From Armillaria gallica (taxonomy: Eukaryota > Basidiomycota > Agaricomycetes > Agaricales > Physalacriaceae), in NCBI GenBank assembly GCA_037576215.1, contig JBANDB010000002.1, forward strand, positions 62,001 to 126,000: a stretch of DNA of 64,000 bases. The letters run 5' to 3'. Both the position numbers and the translations under genes were made by a program. Below the pieces are notes generated by a model. That model was given only the letters and a program-made list of their open reading frames with translations. It was not told where the DNA came from and did no database searches. This document shows, in pieces, positions 22,493 through 33,972 of the stretch. The stretch's first letter is position 1. Every line of letters starts with the position of its first letter.

Positions 22493-25400
22493 CAGAGTGG
22501 CCCTGTAGTTACAGTGCAAGCCGGTATGCAGAGTTTCCTGTAACTACAGGACGGTGGCATTGACAGATGCGCTCTGCATACCCAAGAAACCCACTCTGCA
22601 TACTCCTAGAAAACAATTACGTATTTGTCTATCCTTCTGCCGTTCCACCTCGCTGTCATCATCGCAAGCAATGAGGAGACGTCTTCTCATCATCCTCCTG
22701 ACACCTGCCTAAAAGAGATTGACCATCAAGATAACGAATAGCGTAACCTATCCTGACAGGTAAATTTAATTTTTCCAGTAGTTATCGGGCAAGCGTAAGT
22801 ACAATTTCTCCAATAACTATAGTAGGGCTGTCAGCCTGTCCTTCACGTCGCAACCGATGATAGGACCATGTGCATAGTCTCTGACCACATTTTTCCGTGC
22901 AACTTGTCCCCTTTACCTCCCTGGCCATGTATTACGATAATCTTGTCTCATTAAATAAGTAGATAAGTAGATACATATTTGAATATATATAATTAACAAT
23001 AAAATATGTGCCAGTGGGCAGGCACGGCAGGCTGTATGCGTTGACGGTGGTCATCGCTATCAAGTATGGTCAAAAACGGGGACTGTGAGGACATGGGTGC
23101 ACTGCTGAAAAGGGTGAGACATGCAGCAGAATGTGTGCGTCGGGATAGGGATTAGGCGCATAATGGTGACAACGCCAGGCACCGGGTAGTGGTGGGGTTA
23201 CCCATGGTCGTATAGCCATGAATGTCGACACACTCATCACAACCTCGAGCCTTCCTTCTATACATAATGCCTAAAAAGGTGTGCATGTTGTCTGTGTCGC
23301 CCGCCATCCACATCCTGCCTGGCTTGCACCCATCTGTCCATTTTCACCTCTCCAGCACACCCCCACCTTCCCCTCCATACCTCGGCTATGACTTTGTAAC
23401 ATTCTGCTTCATGCTCGAAGCCTCCCCACCCCTCACGATATCGCTGTCGCCATCACGACCGTTGTCATTGTCATTGTCATTGTTGGGTGTGCGTCGCTTT
23501 CCTGGTTGCAGATGGCAGTCAATGTTGTTTTTCAGGTTGGACCTAGTATCGTTAATGCATTTGCAAGCTGGGGTCGACACAGATTGGCCCCGATTTTGAT
23601 GTGGGAATGCTGGGGTGGGCCGTAACAGAAATGGGATTGTGCATCATGGTTGCAGCAGGCATTGGCGGGCGTTGTAGTCACTGGTAAATGTGGTGGCGGC
23701 ATTCCTCGTCATCCGGGATGGAGATAATAATGCTACCTCATGTGAGGGCTTATGCGTGCCAGCTGTTTGGGGGTCACCGAAGCGTCAAAAGTATCTATGA
23801 AGGTTGAGTTGGCATGACAGGTAGTAAAATATACTTTAGGCCCATTGAAATGGGCAAGGGAGGTGGACAGGGAACTTTGCGATAGGTGTATGGTGAGGGA
23901 AAGACAAGGGAAAGAAGCAGAAAAGAAGTGGCACAGCCACTCGATCACTCTGCAGTTTCATGGACCGGAGCAATTGAGCGAGCGGAATACATGCTCGGGA
24001 TGCATCCTCTGCTCAATTTGTCCCTTCTGTGGCCCCAAAAATCATCGGAATGTAGTATTATGGCAGTGTAGAGCATATGTATATAGTTTTTTGCATATGA
24101 AATGCTTCCCAGCCTTGATTAATATGTGTTTCACAGATCATAAACCGCATTTTGGGACATTTGTTACAGTATATCCATTTTACACAGTTCCACATACCAT
24201 CACCAAGGATCAGATGAAGTGCATATGCAAGGTTATGCTTTATTCTGTCCAAAAATGCTTCTTATTTACAGAGATCCACTTATATAAGCCTCGTTATTCA
24301 TTTCATTGCTTGGAAAATGTATGTTCATGTTCTCCTTTGGTGCACTTTTGTCTGATTGTCTCACTGAAACAAAATTGTGTTGGAGGCTCAGGGTAGGTGT
24401 CTTTTCAGATATGTACTACAAAGAATAGGTGAAGTACCCTTTATAGACTCTGTATTCTCATTTGAATGTGTACTGTGGGGTGAAGGATGTGTTGCATTTG
24501 ACATTATTTATATTTATCTTTGAATCAGATACAGAATGGGGATTAAAAAAACCTGTATAATGTATGAATACTAATAGACACTATCTATCAAAATTTGAGG
24601 GCTGGAAGAGCTTCATGGACTATACAATTGCGACCCATTGGTCACTGCGAGTGATTTAGGGGCTGTCCAGCAAATTCGGGAAATCAGCTCGAAACGTTTT
24701 TCTTTTGCTAGTCCTACATGCATTGAGAAAGAAGCTTATGGAGTCATCATATATTGTACCAACTCACATTCTATATCCAAAAAAACAGATTATACTATCC
24801 ACTATCACAAATATTTTGTCCAAGATTGCGAGCCTATCAGATTGGGAATACTATATTGAGTATGCAGAGTCGGTTGCAGCTGCGCACGATGCTCTGCATA
24901 CTGGGCTGCACTGTAACTATAGGGCAACTCTGCATAATATGGATGGTATAGCCTCTGTACTGTTGGATTATGCTAAGTACAAATGGCTCGAGTTGGTGAC
25001 TAGTGGGGACTCTGGGATGAGCAGGGAACCCTCGCAAACATGCGAGGGGCTCAATTGCAAGGTACACTACTTTATATACTGCTAAAAATAGAATTATCTA
25101 TTGTTATACTATGGAAAGGAGCAGAACGATAAGTAACGGCCGTCGGAAGCGCGGCATATTTGGTATTTCAACATGTACTGAGAACCATCCCCAACTTTTC
25201 TGTTATACTGATGATAATGGAACGAGTCCATATCGAAGGGCATGGTGTCGAAGCAGGGAGCAACAACACATAACAAGGAGAGGAGCACTTAATATAGAGG
25301 TTTCCCAGTGCATATGAGTATGCATCCTGTAGGAATGATGTTTTCTACGGCGATTGGGTGCAGATGGGTATGCATACTCTAGTTTACTGCACTATGCAGA

Positions 25401-25760
25401 GCGCATTTGCGTAACGTAATGGCCTTAGATGGTCATACTGTTGAATTCCATTTGCAGGTCGCATCATTAGAGATAGGCAATGAGACTGAATATCGTCGGG
25501 AGATCAAGAGAGTAAAATGAGAATATTGTTCTATTGACAGCGGGTGAGCGGGGGGGGAGAGGGGGCCCCAGGGGAGTGGGCAGGGAGGGGTGAATATTGT
25601 GATGCAACTAGGACATGGGAAAATTACAGGACCCTGAGTATGCAGAGTCAGAAGAGCGACGCTCTGCATACTCTGCAGCTGGCCTGTAGTTACAGGAAAC
25701 TCTGCATACCGGGCTGCACTGTAACTACAGGGCCACTCTGCATAATATGGACGGTATAGC
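22493..25760. mobile_element. Inverted-repeat element (non-autonomous transposon or nested copies)
   Basis: The left end (22493-22610) reads TATGCAGAGTGGCCCTGTAG, TTACAGTGCAAGCCGG, TATGCAGAGTTTCCTGTAAC and so on. Its near-exact reverse complement is at 25634-25747, and a second, more diverged inverted copy is at 24857-24947. Both right copies continue with AATATGGA(T/C)GGTATAGCCTC. Each end is it itself rich in small palindromes of GTATGCAGAG/CTCTGCATAC. A TA on each side of TGCAGAG...CTCTGCA would fit a TA target, but this is not certain. The interior (AT-rich after 24050) has no transposase frame I recognise. Exact borders and class are open. Confidence 0.5.
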
Positions 25761-25941
25761 CTCCTGAGTGATATTGAAGCTTCTGGGGGAGAAGAGAGAT
25801 GTGACTTCAATTTATATCGTCATATCTGTCATTATGAGCTTACGATGGTCATGTTCGAACCATAGTGCAGTGTTCGCTACGAATATGGAGATGCAATGTT
25901 TAATGTTAAACTACGCAAAGTGTTACAATTTATTCGTTTTC

Positions 25942-25982
25942 AAGCATCTTATCTTATCCTTGGAAGATAAGATAAGATGCTT
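25942..25982. repeat. Perfect 17-bp hairpin
   Basis: AAGCATCTTATCTTATC (25942-25958) and its exact reverse complement (25966-25982) are separated by 7 bases. It is followed, around 26060-26150, by repeated GCTACCGTGTA blocks. It could be a transposon tip or a transcript-end structure. Confidence 0.6.
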
Positions 25983-26686
25983 ACTCACCCACTATCTTTA
26001 GACCCGCAACTCCCGGAGAGTCTTCATAAATCTTCACATCACTATCGTGTCACACTCGGTTGACGTGTACTCGAGAAGGGGTAATCTCGGCTACCGTGTA
26101 CTCGACACATAGTGACACGTAGGATTTCTCAGCTACCGTGTATTTGGCTTATTCACTTTCTAACACAGTAGCCACATCTTAGGACCATTTACAGACCCTC
26201 ACTTTAGTATATAAGTAGCTTACTCAAAGCCTGTATTTCCCTAGCTTTGAGCTAAAGTTTATTCATACCGAAACACACTCCTTCTCGCTAAGTGCTACTA
26301 AAGTTCATCTTGGGCGGCAATCATCTAAGGGCTAGTCAGTGACTGTATGAACGCGATACAGCTGAACTATTCACCTTTGATTGCAGTTCGGGTCTTACAC
26401 AAAGACTCCGAGCGGCGGGAAACGATAGGAAAACCTCCGCAACCTGCCATAAACAGAAGTAAATTTCAGCGCGTCTCCCGGTGCCAACGTTCGTTCATTT
26501 TCTTTTCCCGTCAAAGCCATCTCATTAATTGAAAAGATACTAAAAAGATATTTTTAGTATTTACTAGGAATTCTACTGTGACCTGGTGACAGGTCACACC
26601 CCGTGATGAGTGAGTGACATAAGCTATAGCTCGAACTTGGTTGAACTTGATCAGAGATCTTCACCACCACTGGCGAAGAGAACGCA
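25983..26686. other. Region upstream of the six-exon gene
   Basis: Contains two copies of CTCGGCTACCGTGTACT / CTCAGCTACCGTGTATT around 26080-26150 and a TATA-like TATATAAG near 26210. The TATA-like site is more than 450 bases before the ATG at 26687, so it may belong to an old LTR or another promoter. No gene seen. Confidence 0.35.
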
Positions 26687-28184
26687 ATGTCACATCCGTA
26701 TCGGCTGCCGCCGCAAACTCTGAGCGGGTCGTTATCTGTGAAGCCGGCTGGGTCCGAGTCGGATGCTGGAACTGACATTAACTGGGTTCTGTATTCGCCC
26801 AGTAATCCATTTGACTGTGTCCTAGTAACGTCGATGAAGAAGCACCAGATGTTGCTACCTATGGGACATCTGCGACCCTTCTTTAAGATCTTGCTGCGCA
26901 AGGAAGCACAGCGTGTCATGGAACCCGAAAGAATTCGCTTTTGGAAGGTACGCGACTGTCGTAGCGTTGGGCAGTACTAAGGAAAGCATCTCTTATTTGC
27001 AGCCCAAAGACAATCTCTCTATCTTTCAAATATCTCAAGGCTTGACAGGGAAGTTCCCGAATCTTAATGATGTCGCCACAGAGCTTCCATTATCGGCTAA
27101 ATTGCGCCTGGTTACCCCTGAAAAGAGTGCTGTCGACGATGGCTCGGGAAACGTTCACCTCATCATCACCGTCAATCCTACGGTAAAGATCGTCAAAGAG
27201 GACGGCACCGAAGCTAGAGAAGCCGCTGTGCCGCCGGACCTGTTTGCGAATCTCATGGCTAAGCGTATGTTACTTTTTACTTCTTTGCATGAAAAGCACG
27301 GCTCATGCAGATGGTATGACTGCAGAGACCGCGACCTCTGCCGCAGGGAACCAAGGGGACGTTGTGGAGACCACGAAACCGGGAAAGAAGACAAAGAAGG
27401 CCCGGAAAGTTAAGTCAGAAAAGAATCGAGTGAGAGTGCGTATGCTGTAACACCTTCACATCTGGACATATTCTGATACGTTGTGATCTTTTGAACCAGG
27501 CGGAGAAAAATGTATTATGCGCAGCAAGGCATACCTTGCGTACCTCGGCAGCACCAGGGACCTCGATCATCTTGCGTCCCAAAGTGCCGCCACACAACAA
27601 GAAAGAAATGGATCTTGAGAAAGCTAGACTTATCAACGAAGTTAACAATTCCGAAAACAAAGTTGTCTTCCTCGGGTCTAAGGAGACTTTTCCTGGCTTG
27701 ACCGGTCGCCCTCCACCCTGCCAAATCTGCAAAGGTACGTCGGTTTGATCTATCAAATGTGTTCTTCGTTTCATTTCTTTGCGTAGAGCCTGTAAAGGGA
27801 CTATCCATGACTGGAACACTCGCCTTTGAAAAAATATCTTTCTGCGGATTCAAGGCCTTTCGCATTGCTCGAGGTGAAAGTGCCTATAATGCTGACGAAC
27901 GTAACAAGAAAACAGTATGTATCCACTGTTTCATCGATATCAGACTGACATGTAGTGCGGACCAGTTAAAGGATCGTGTAGTGAGGCGCAGCATTTATTA
28001 CCACTGGTCCTGTCTCAAGGGAAACCACAAGAGATACTACTTGGATACCCCTCCGATCCGTCACTCATCGGTGGACTCCCAGAACTGGGAAAAGGTGCTG
28101 AGCGATATCAAAGCCTCTGCTGGTGGAGGGAAACATCAAGACGGTGGAAAGAAAAGTGCAAAGGCTAGTTCTCGTCAGAACTAG
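26687..28184 (+). CDS. Unrecognised six-exon gene, 407 aa, possible crinkler-like N-terminus and CxxC...HxxC zinc motif
   Basis: Exons are 26687-26947, 27003-27264, 27311-27429, 27500-27734, 27787-27914 and 27966-28184; all junctions keep frame. Residues about 35-155 have the spacing of crinkler headers: an N-terminal PF.CVLV strand, a central RIRFWKPKDNL, then LRLVTPEK and a VHLIITVNP strand. Then follows a basic linker (KPGKKTKKARKVKSEKN). The C-terminal half has PPCQICKEPVKG and, about 60 residues later, IYYHWSCLKGN, a C-x2-C ... H-x2-C arrangement reminiscent of PARP-type zinc fingers but with a longer loop. The tail is basic. A role in DNA binding or protein interaction is inference only. 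The half-paralogue at 21690-22475 supports the exon borders of the 3' half. Confidence 0.7.
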
Positions 28185-30193
28185 GATTTCTACTTTTCCT
28201 ACCGTTTAGAATGGAGTTATAGTCCTTACTACATTTTCCTTGATCAAACTATACCATTGATGGTTGGTTGGTTATCTATGCTGTGAAGATAAAAATATAG
28301 ACCTTGTTCAATTTGCATGGTGGTGATTTATCTGATGATCGTTAGTGAGGCCGCTGGCAAGCAGTAGCATCCAATGCGCCTCTTCTATTTTGGCTTGTAC
28401 TTCCATGTTCACTTTTTAATTCTTCGGATTCTGCATCGTACAAATCTTGGCTCAATTTTTCTTACCTTTCTTTCATGCATCTCAAATGTTGTATGTGCGA
28501 AAAGTCCTCATGATACGTCTGGGAATATCACTCACAAGGCGAAAGGCCCAGGAAACCTGGACCCATTGCCTATCAACAGCCTTGCTCCTTCGCGCAGTTG
28601 CGCTTTAGTAAATGTATGTTTTCACCATTGTTTGTGAGCGAAATACTGGCTGATGGTAGCTGCAGGTCGACTGATAGTTCCGAACTTTTATATGCAGATT
28701 CGAGATGTGATATGCCTGTATGGGGGAACGGTATGTGCTGTTTCTGCATCTCGTGTCGCTGTCATTGAAAAATATTCAGTCATGTTCATGGCCTATGCTA
28801 ATGATTCATACCCCTGTATTAATGGTCTTTTTAGCGGAATCAACATCAAAATCGATTGATGCTTCACACGCGAATGGAATATCGATCTCTTTAGTAGTAT
28901 ATCCGTCTCCATTCTTTTTCATAATCCGTCCTAATTGTACCATGAGCATCGAATAATGCCTGTGTTCCTACAATTACAGAGTGAGGTCGCATATGTGCCT
29001 CACGCCGTTGTCCCTATAAGTCCGGAATACCCACGAGCGTTGATATCAAACCGTCTACTTGTGTCTAGACGTCCATTATTGGTGATGCGTTAACACCCAC
29101 ACGAAAATGACAAGCGGCTGATGTGTCTTGACTGTACACCGCACTGAACATGATAGTCAGTCTCTCTCCCGGTCATACATGAGATATTTCCCGGTACTGT
29201 TTCTCCTCCTTTGCCATCCTAAACGATTATGTCTAGGAGGTATACGAGGCGACCTTGACCTAGACCTGCCACTTGCACGTTGCACGCATTCATATACATT
29301 CATCTCGCGATGACGCTTTCAATAGAAGGATCGATCCCTAACATGATAACTTCTAGTCCCCCCGCCTGCTGCGATCAATGACCTTGTTGCAGTAGATACC
29401 AGCTCCTAATTTTTGTCACAACTCCAAGGAAGGGCTTCATTCCCGAGGAGCCATCTTATCAGCATTGTTCAAAGTTCGATCCTCGCAAGATCCGCATGAT
29501 GCGTTGACAAAAGTTTGGGTGTGTATCCTCGCGCTGATGATTATTTGCAGTGAATTTGAATGAAAGTGTGAATATGTTGGTTTCTTCTTGGGCCGGCATT
29601 AGGAATCAACTGTGGCCCAGTTTTCCATCCACCCTCACCGTAGTGTATAGTACAGGCGTCACTGATGCTCATCGTTTCCAAGTAAATGCAGTCTATTTTT
29701 GAGCGGTAGGTATGTTCGAATTCGTGAGTACCTTCACATGATTCTCTCGGTTGGCAAGAGTCGACGTTATCTCTCCCCAGGCACTTCCTACGTGACTGAA
29801 CGCACTGCTCCCGAAGGTTCTGGGAATCAGTTGCCGAATTGACCCTTTTTTGATGGCTTAGGACCTCACGCTCAACCTGCAATGAAAGATACCATGAATG
29901 TCGTTGCGTTCCCAATTACCGGACAAATCATTGGAATAGCTTTCACTGCTTCCGTCTGCCTGTGCCACTTTCACTCGAGGGATTAGCATCTTTCTTTCCC
30001 CCCTATCGCAGCGGCAATCCTTCTCACCCATAACCATTTAGTCTCTAGTTTTATTTTCCGTCTCTTCCGCGACAATGATCACGATAAAATCTGTGTAGTT
30101 CGCCCAAATCAGCCATAAGTATGTCATTTTCCAACACTTGGGACGTGATTCAGTACGAAATGACTTATTCCACCGTAGGTAAACAGATTCGTA
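28185..30193. other. Two kilobases without a supported gene
   Basis: The only item worth noting is 29150-29196, which resembles exon 1 of the zinc-finger genes (CTCTCCC, GGTCATACATGAGATATTTC, then a GTACTG donor-like end) but carries an in-frame stop and has no fingers downstream. Other frames, such as the minus-strand frame at 29541-29915, have no recognised motif. Confidence 0.35.
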
Positions 30194-31578
30194 TTATTCT
30201 CGTTCCCAGGTATAACTAAGGCGACTGGAAAATGTCACACAGCCCAGCCCCGGCCAGCGCTCATCTATCTCCTCCATCAGCTTTCCGTTATTCTCTGTCC
30301 CTATTTCTATCACCTCGAACTCATTCACGTTTGGAAAGAGTGCTGAAACAGCGGTAATCCTCTCCAAGTTCGATGCCAACGAATATCGCTTCGACACCAG
30401 TTTAGTAACGCCCGGTAAAGTGAGTCTCGTAGTCGTCTCCCATTCATATTCGAATGGGAGTTCCACGCAGAAAACCGCTGATAACCGTGATATCCAATAT
30501 AGAAGCCGATGAATATCGGGTTTGGTACTCTTTTCACAAGCCGATCTGAAGCAGTTGCATCGAGTGCATTCACACCCAAGCATGATGACTGATTTTAGAT
30601 TGGGAAACGACCTTGGTCTGATAGACGGTAATATGGTCTCCAAATTATGGACGCTCATGACGATAGTATGCAGGTAAGGAAGACTCATGCGCACAGTGTG
30701 TAGATGTGAACGTGGTGGTATGATATTGCCACCGGAGAATATCAAATCAGTTATCGATGCGTGACAGGAGAGGAGCAAAGAGAGCTTCTCTGCTGTGAAC
30801 GAGCATGAGACGAACGTTATACGTTTAAGGTGAGGGAGGCGTAGTGCAAGTACGTGGTTCATTTCTTTTCCAAGTGAGTGATCAGTCGTAGTGTCAGTGA
30901 TTCGAGAGGTGACGCGTGAGCTGAGCGGACGAGCCAGTCTATGATATATAGGGGTCCGCACGGAATGTACATCGAAGTGAGAGTAGTGAATGGTGGCGGA
31001 TTGAACATCGCTTCCTTCTCGCTAGCTGGCTCGTCCAGATAATCTTGGTGTCGAGCGGGGCACTTGAATGATATACAGCGTAGGCTGACAAGCTCTCCAC
31101 AAAACGTGTTAAGCCTCTTTGCATAGGCATCGCAATAATCGCAACAGCATCTGTTGTATTGTTCAAAGATATGTGAAGAGAAGTCAATATTCAGACTAGG
31201 ATAGTGTTTCTGGGGAATGTTCTTGTGGTATCGTAAGACCTCGTCAAGCTGCGTTGTAAATTCGAGGCTGAATATCAACGTCATAGATGGGAGGTATGGA
31301 TTCGCTAAGGAAAGCCGAAGGAATCGTATATGGAAGAAGCCACGAAGAGCGGTGGTGGAATGTCTCCCGAATACGCTGTAGTTCTTCTGAATTTCTTGCG
31401 GTGAGCCAAGGTATTGACGCATTGCTGCTGCATTAAGTTTACGAGAGATACGTGCGAGTGATAGCAAATCACTCGTCCCAACGTTGTCGAATATTATGTA
31501 TAGGAGTTCGTTCGGGAGGCTAGACAATCTCGACGTCGCCCGGAGCTCTTGCTTCATTCGTCTTGTTTGAGCAACCAT
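30194..31578 (-). pseudogene. F-box/LRR protein gene with one frameshift
   Basis: From ATG at 31578 the frame reads MVAQTRRMKQ, then an F-box (LSSLPNELLYIIFDNVGTSD, then LLSLARISRKLNA), then leucine-rich segments down to LESLTLRLITHLEKK and a stop at 30859. The remaining C-terminal part (HSLGKEMNHVLALRLPHLK onward) continues immediately in another frame from about 30890 to the stop at 30194. No GT-AG intron joins the two. The relic at 42751-43680 shows the same offset at the same place, so the shift predates the duplication. The gene is divergent to epoxide hydrolase B. An intact product would be about 460 aa and a substrate receptor of an SCF ubiquitin ligase. Confidence 0.65.
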
Positions 31579-33910
31579 ACTGTTAACCAGATTTTAATTA
31601 GCTGGTGAGACTTGAGAAAAAAATACCTACTTGCGGTGAGGATGCCGATCTAAGTTACGAGGAGTTAACAGTATGTGTTGGTGGTGCGGGTGCGAGCAAG
31701 GAGACCCCTAATTTAAATCAAAAACTTCGTCGCCGCGCAGCACGTGATCCCGTCCTTTCGGACCGCATCAACCGAAGAAACGTTTTCCCTTCCCACTGCC
31801 AGTGACCATACCATCACCTGGCAGGCCAGCTATCCCCAGAATATCGTTCACTTCTTCGCAGTTGATACTTTTTCTGCTGTTTTAGTTGGCTTTGCAAGGA
31901 ACGACGCAGCAAGGACAACAGCTAAAGAACGCTCCCTTGGCTACGTAACTTGCTTGTGTGCATCTCGTCTTGCTCGCCGAATTATTCACACCGACTCGTT
32001 CATCCAGGTTTTAGGACAAAGAGTTTACGACAAATAATCAACTATCCCGAGCTTATCTCTCAGTGCGTCTTCTCGGGGAGCTTTGAGCATGTCTGGAAGG
32101 TTGATTTACCGCTTGCAGTGGTATGTTTTCATCTCAAGAGGACACCTTGAAATGCCTACTCGCGCCTGGTGCACTTGCTTAGCTCCAGATCAAGCGCGTA
32201 GACCAGCCCTTCTTAAACGGTTCAGGCCTGTATCGGATACGACATCACGCTGCGCGGCCACGATACGAAGGTCGACTATCCAAAAACCCGAAATCGAACC
32301 CTTAATGGCGGTGCAATTCAGGATCACCTGGACATTGTTGACTATGTTGTACTCGTGCTGTCGATGTCGGATGTGAATGATCTATCGCCTAGATGATGGG
32401 GTACGTGTCAGTCTCGGTCATCCCAATCGACGACGAAGGCGATTCAGCGACGTATTTGCTTCAAATAAGGATTTCGTTGCGTTGTATTACTCCCCAGCAT
32501 TGGCTACGTCAGTTCACCTGTTTATCATGTCTTTCGATATCGCTAATCTTCTCAGTCAGGTCAATAGCAGCTGTCGAGAGCAGGTCGTTTTCTTCCGAAC
32601 CAAGGTGATGGCCAACCTTGTCTGTTATCTACCATGCGAGTCGTATCGCCCTGCATGGTAATCGTCACAAAATGTTAATAGATAGGCGACAGGCGCGTAG
32701 CCGAACTCAAGGAAATCCATTCTGCAATGTACAATAACCGGGTCAGACTCCACTGATGTCGACGAGGAGCGGGTCCAATGGGATGCATTCTTCTGACTCC
32801 ATTCTTACAATGATCCCTCCGAGAATCGTCCGGATGCAACTCAAGCATAGCATTGACGAGACGATTCAGGTTCCCCAGCACATAATAATGCGTCACACAT
32901 TTCGTACTCTCCGTGTCGGCGAAAGAGCCACGTACGTACGTAGTGGTGTTCGTAGTGCCTTTCCGATTTCGTGACTGACTTCAGTTATATTTTTAGAGCG
33001 CTTCCATCCGTGCTATTTTTAGCTACTTATCGATACGCCATCTCCGAGGATCCTGAGTTCATAGCAAAGAATCATGACGCGACGCATGGAAGCCATAGCA
33101 ATCAAAGAATATAATGCTGCCGCTGCTTGCCTCGACAATGCCAACGTCGTGCTGCATGCAAACTTGATTTCTACTGGCAGTATGATGGACGGGTGGGCAA
33201 GGAGGGCGAAGTGGCTATAGGCAACCATCCGAGAACGGAGATTGGGAAAGAAACGGAGACGGTATCTCGAGTCCATGTGTAAGTGGTCCAAATTGTTTCC
33301 GAAGCGTCTGGAGGACTGACCATTACCAAACCATGGCCGCATAATTCCAGTATCATTAAGGCCCATCCTTTCAAACAAACGCAGCCCGTTTTCTGGTGCA
33401 TCGTTTGTAGACGCAGGCTTTGTGAGTATCGTTGTACTCTTCCATCAATTAAAGCCAGTTGACGTTATTTGTCCGCGACATAGTTGGCGAAGGAAGAGCG
33501 ACTGACGAAGAGGCTCCCGAATGTTCGGGGAATCATTCGCGGATTGTGACCGTGATTTGATGGCTGGAATCGCACGCATAGCTTGGATTGCCAGGTATCA
33601 TGAACGTCATTGCGTCTCCAATGACTTGATGTTATCGAAACCGGGCCGATGTCCGTGACTTTGTGAATCAGAGTATCACTCGTAAATTTCCACCGGTCCC
33701 ATTTGCCTTCACCGCTTTCTGTCTATGTCCTTCAACCTTCAATTCTTAGTGGTTTCGATACTCAAGAATTGAAGAACATCTCCTCGGACATTGATCACTG
33801 CGGGTCTAAAGATAACACGAACTTCCTTCCTTGTCTTCTTTTCCGAATCGGCACACAACTATTTCTTCCGATTCGGACATGCGTGACTTTATCTTCGGTC
33901 CATGGAGCCT
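31579..33910. other. Region between the F-box gene and epoxide hydrolase B
   Basis: It matches 6915-9390 in order. Shared short peptides (VGF(A/S)RND, PPRIVR, FRTLRVGER, AIKEYNAAAA) are spread over different frames. It may be a decayed gene or a long bidirectional promoter region. A CATAAAAGCC element lies near 33910, as in copy A. Confidence 0.45.
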
Positions 33911-33972
33911 CATAAAAGCCAACAGTCCTGGCTACCTCCTCATATTCTCATCGCATCCTTCCATCGTTAACA

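Noticed and set aside
23222..24396. Frames of about 125 and 183 codons inside the inverted-repeat element
   Set aside because: Low-complexity Ser/Pro/Leu composition in one and AT-rich sequence in the other; no transposase motif recognised.
22493..25760. An LTR retrotransposon
   Set aside because: The terminal repeats are inverted, not direct, and no gag/pol-like frame is seen.
30820..30900. An intron joining the two halves of the F-box gene
   Set aside because: No donor and acceptor pair keeps the conserved leucine-rich segments in frame; a stop precedes the only good donor.
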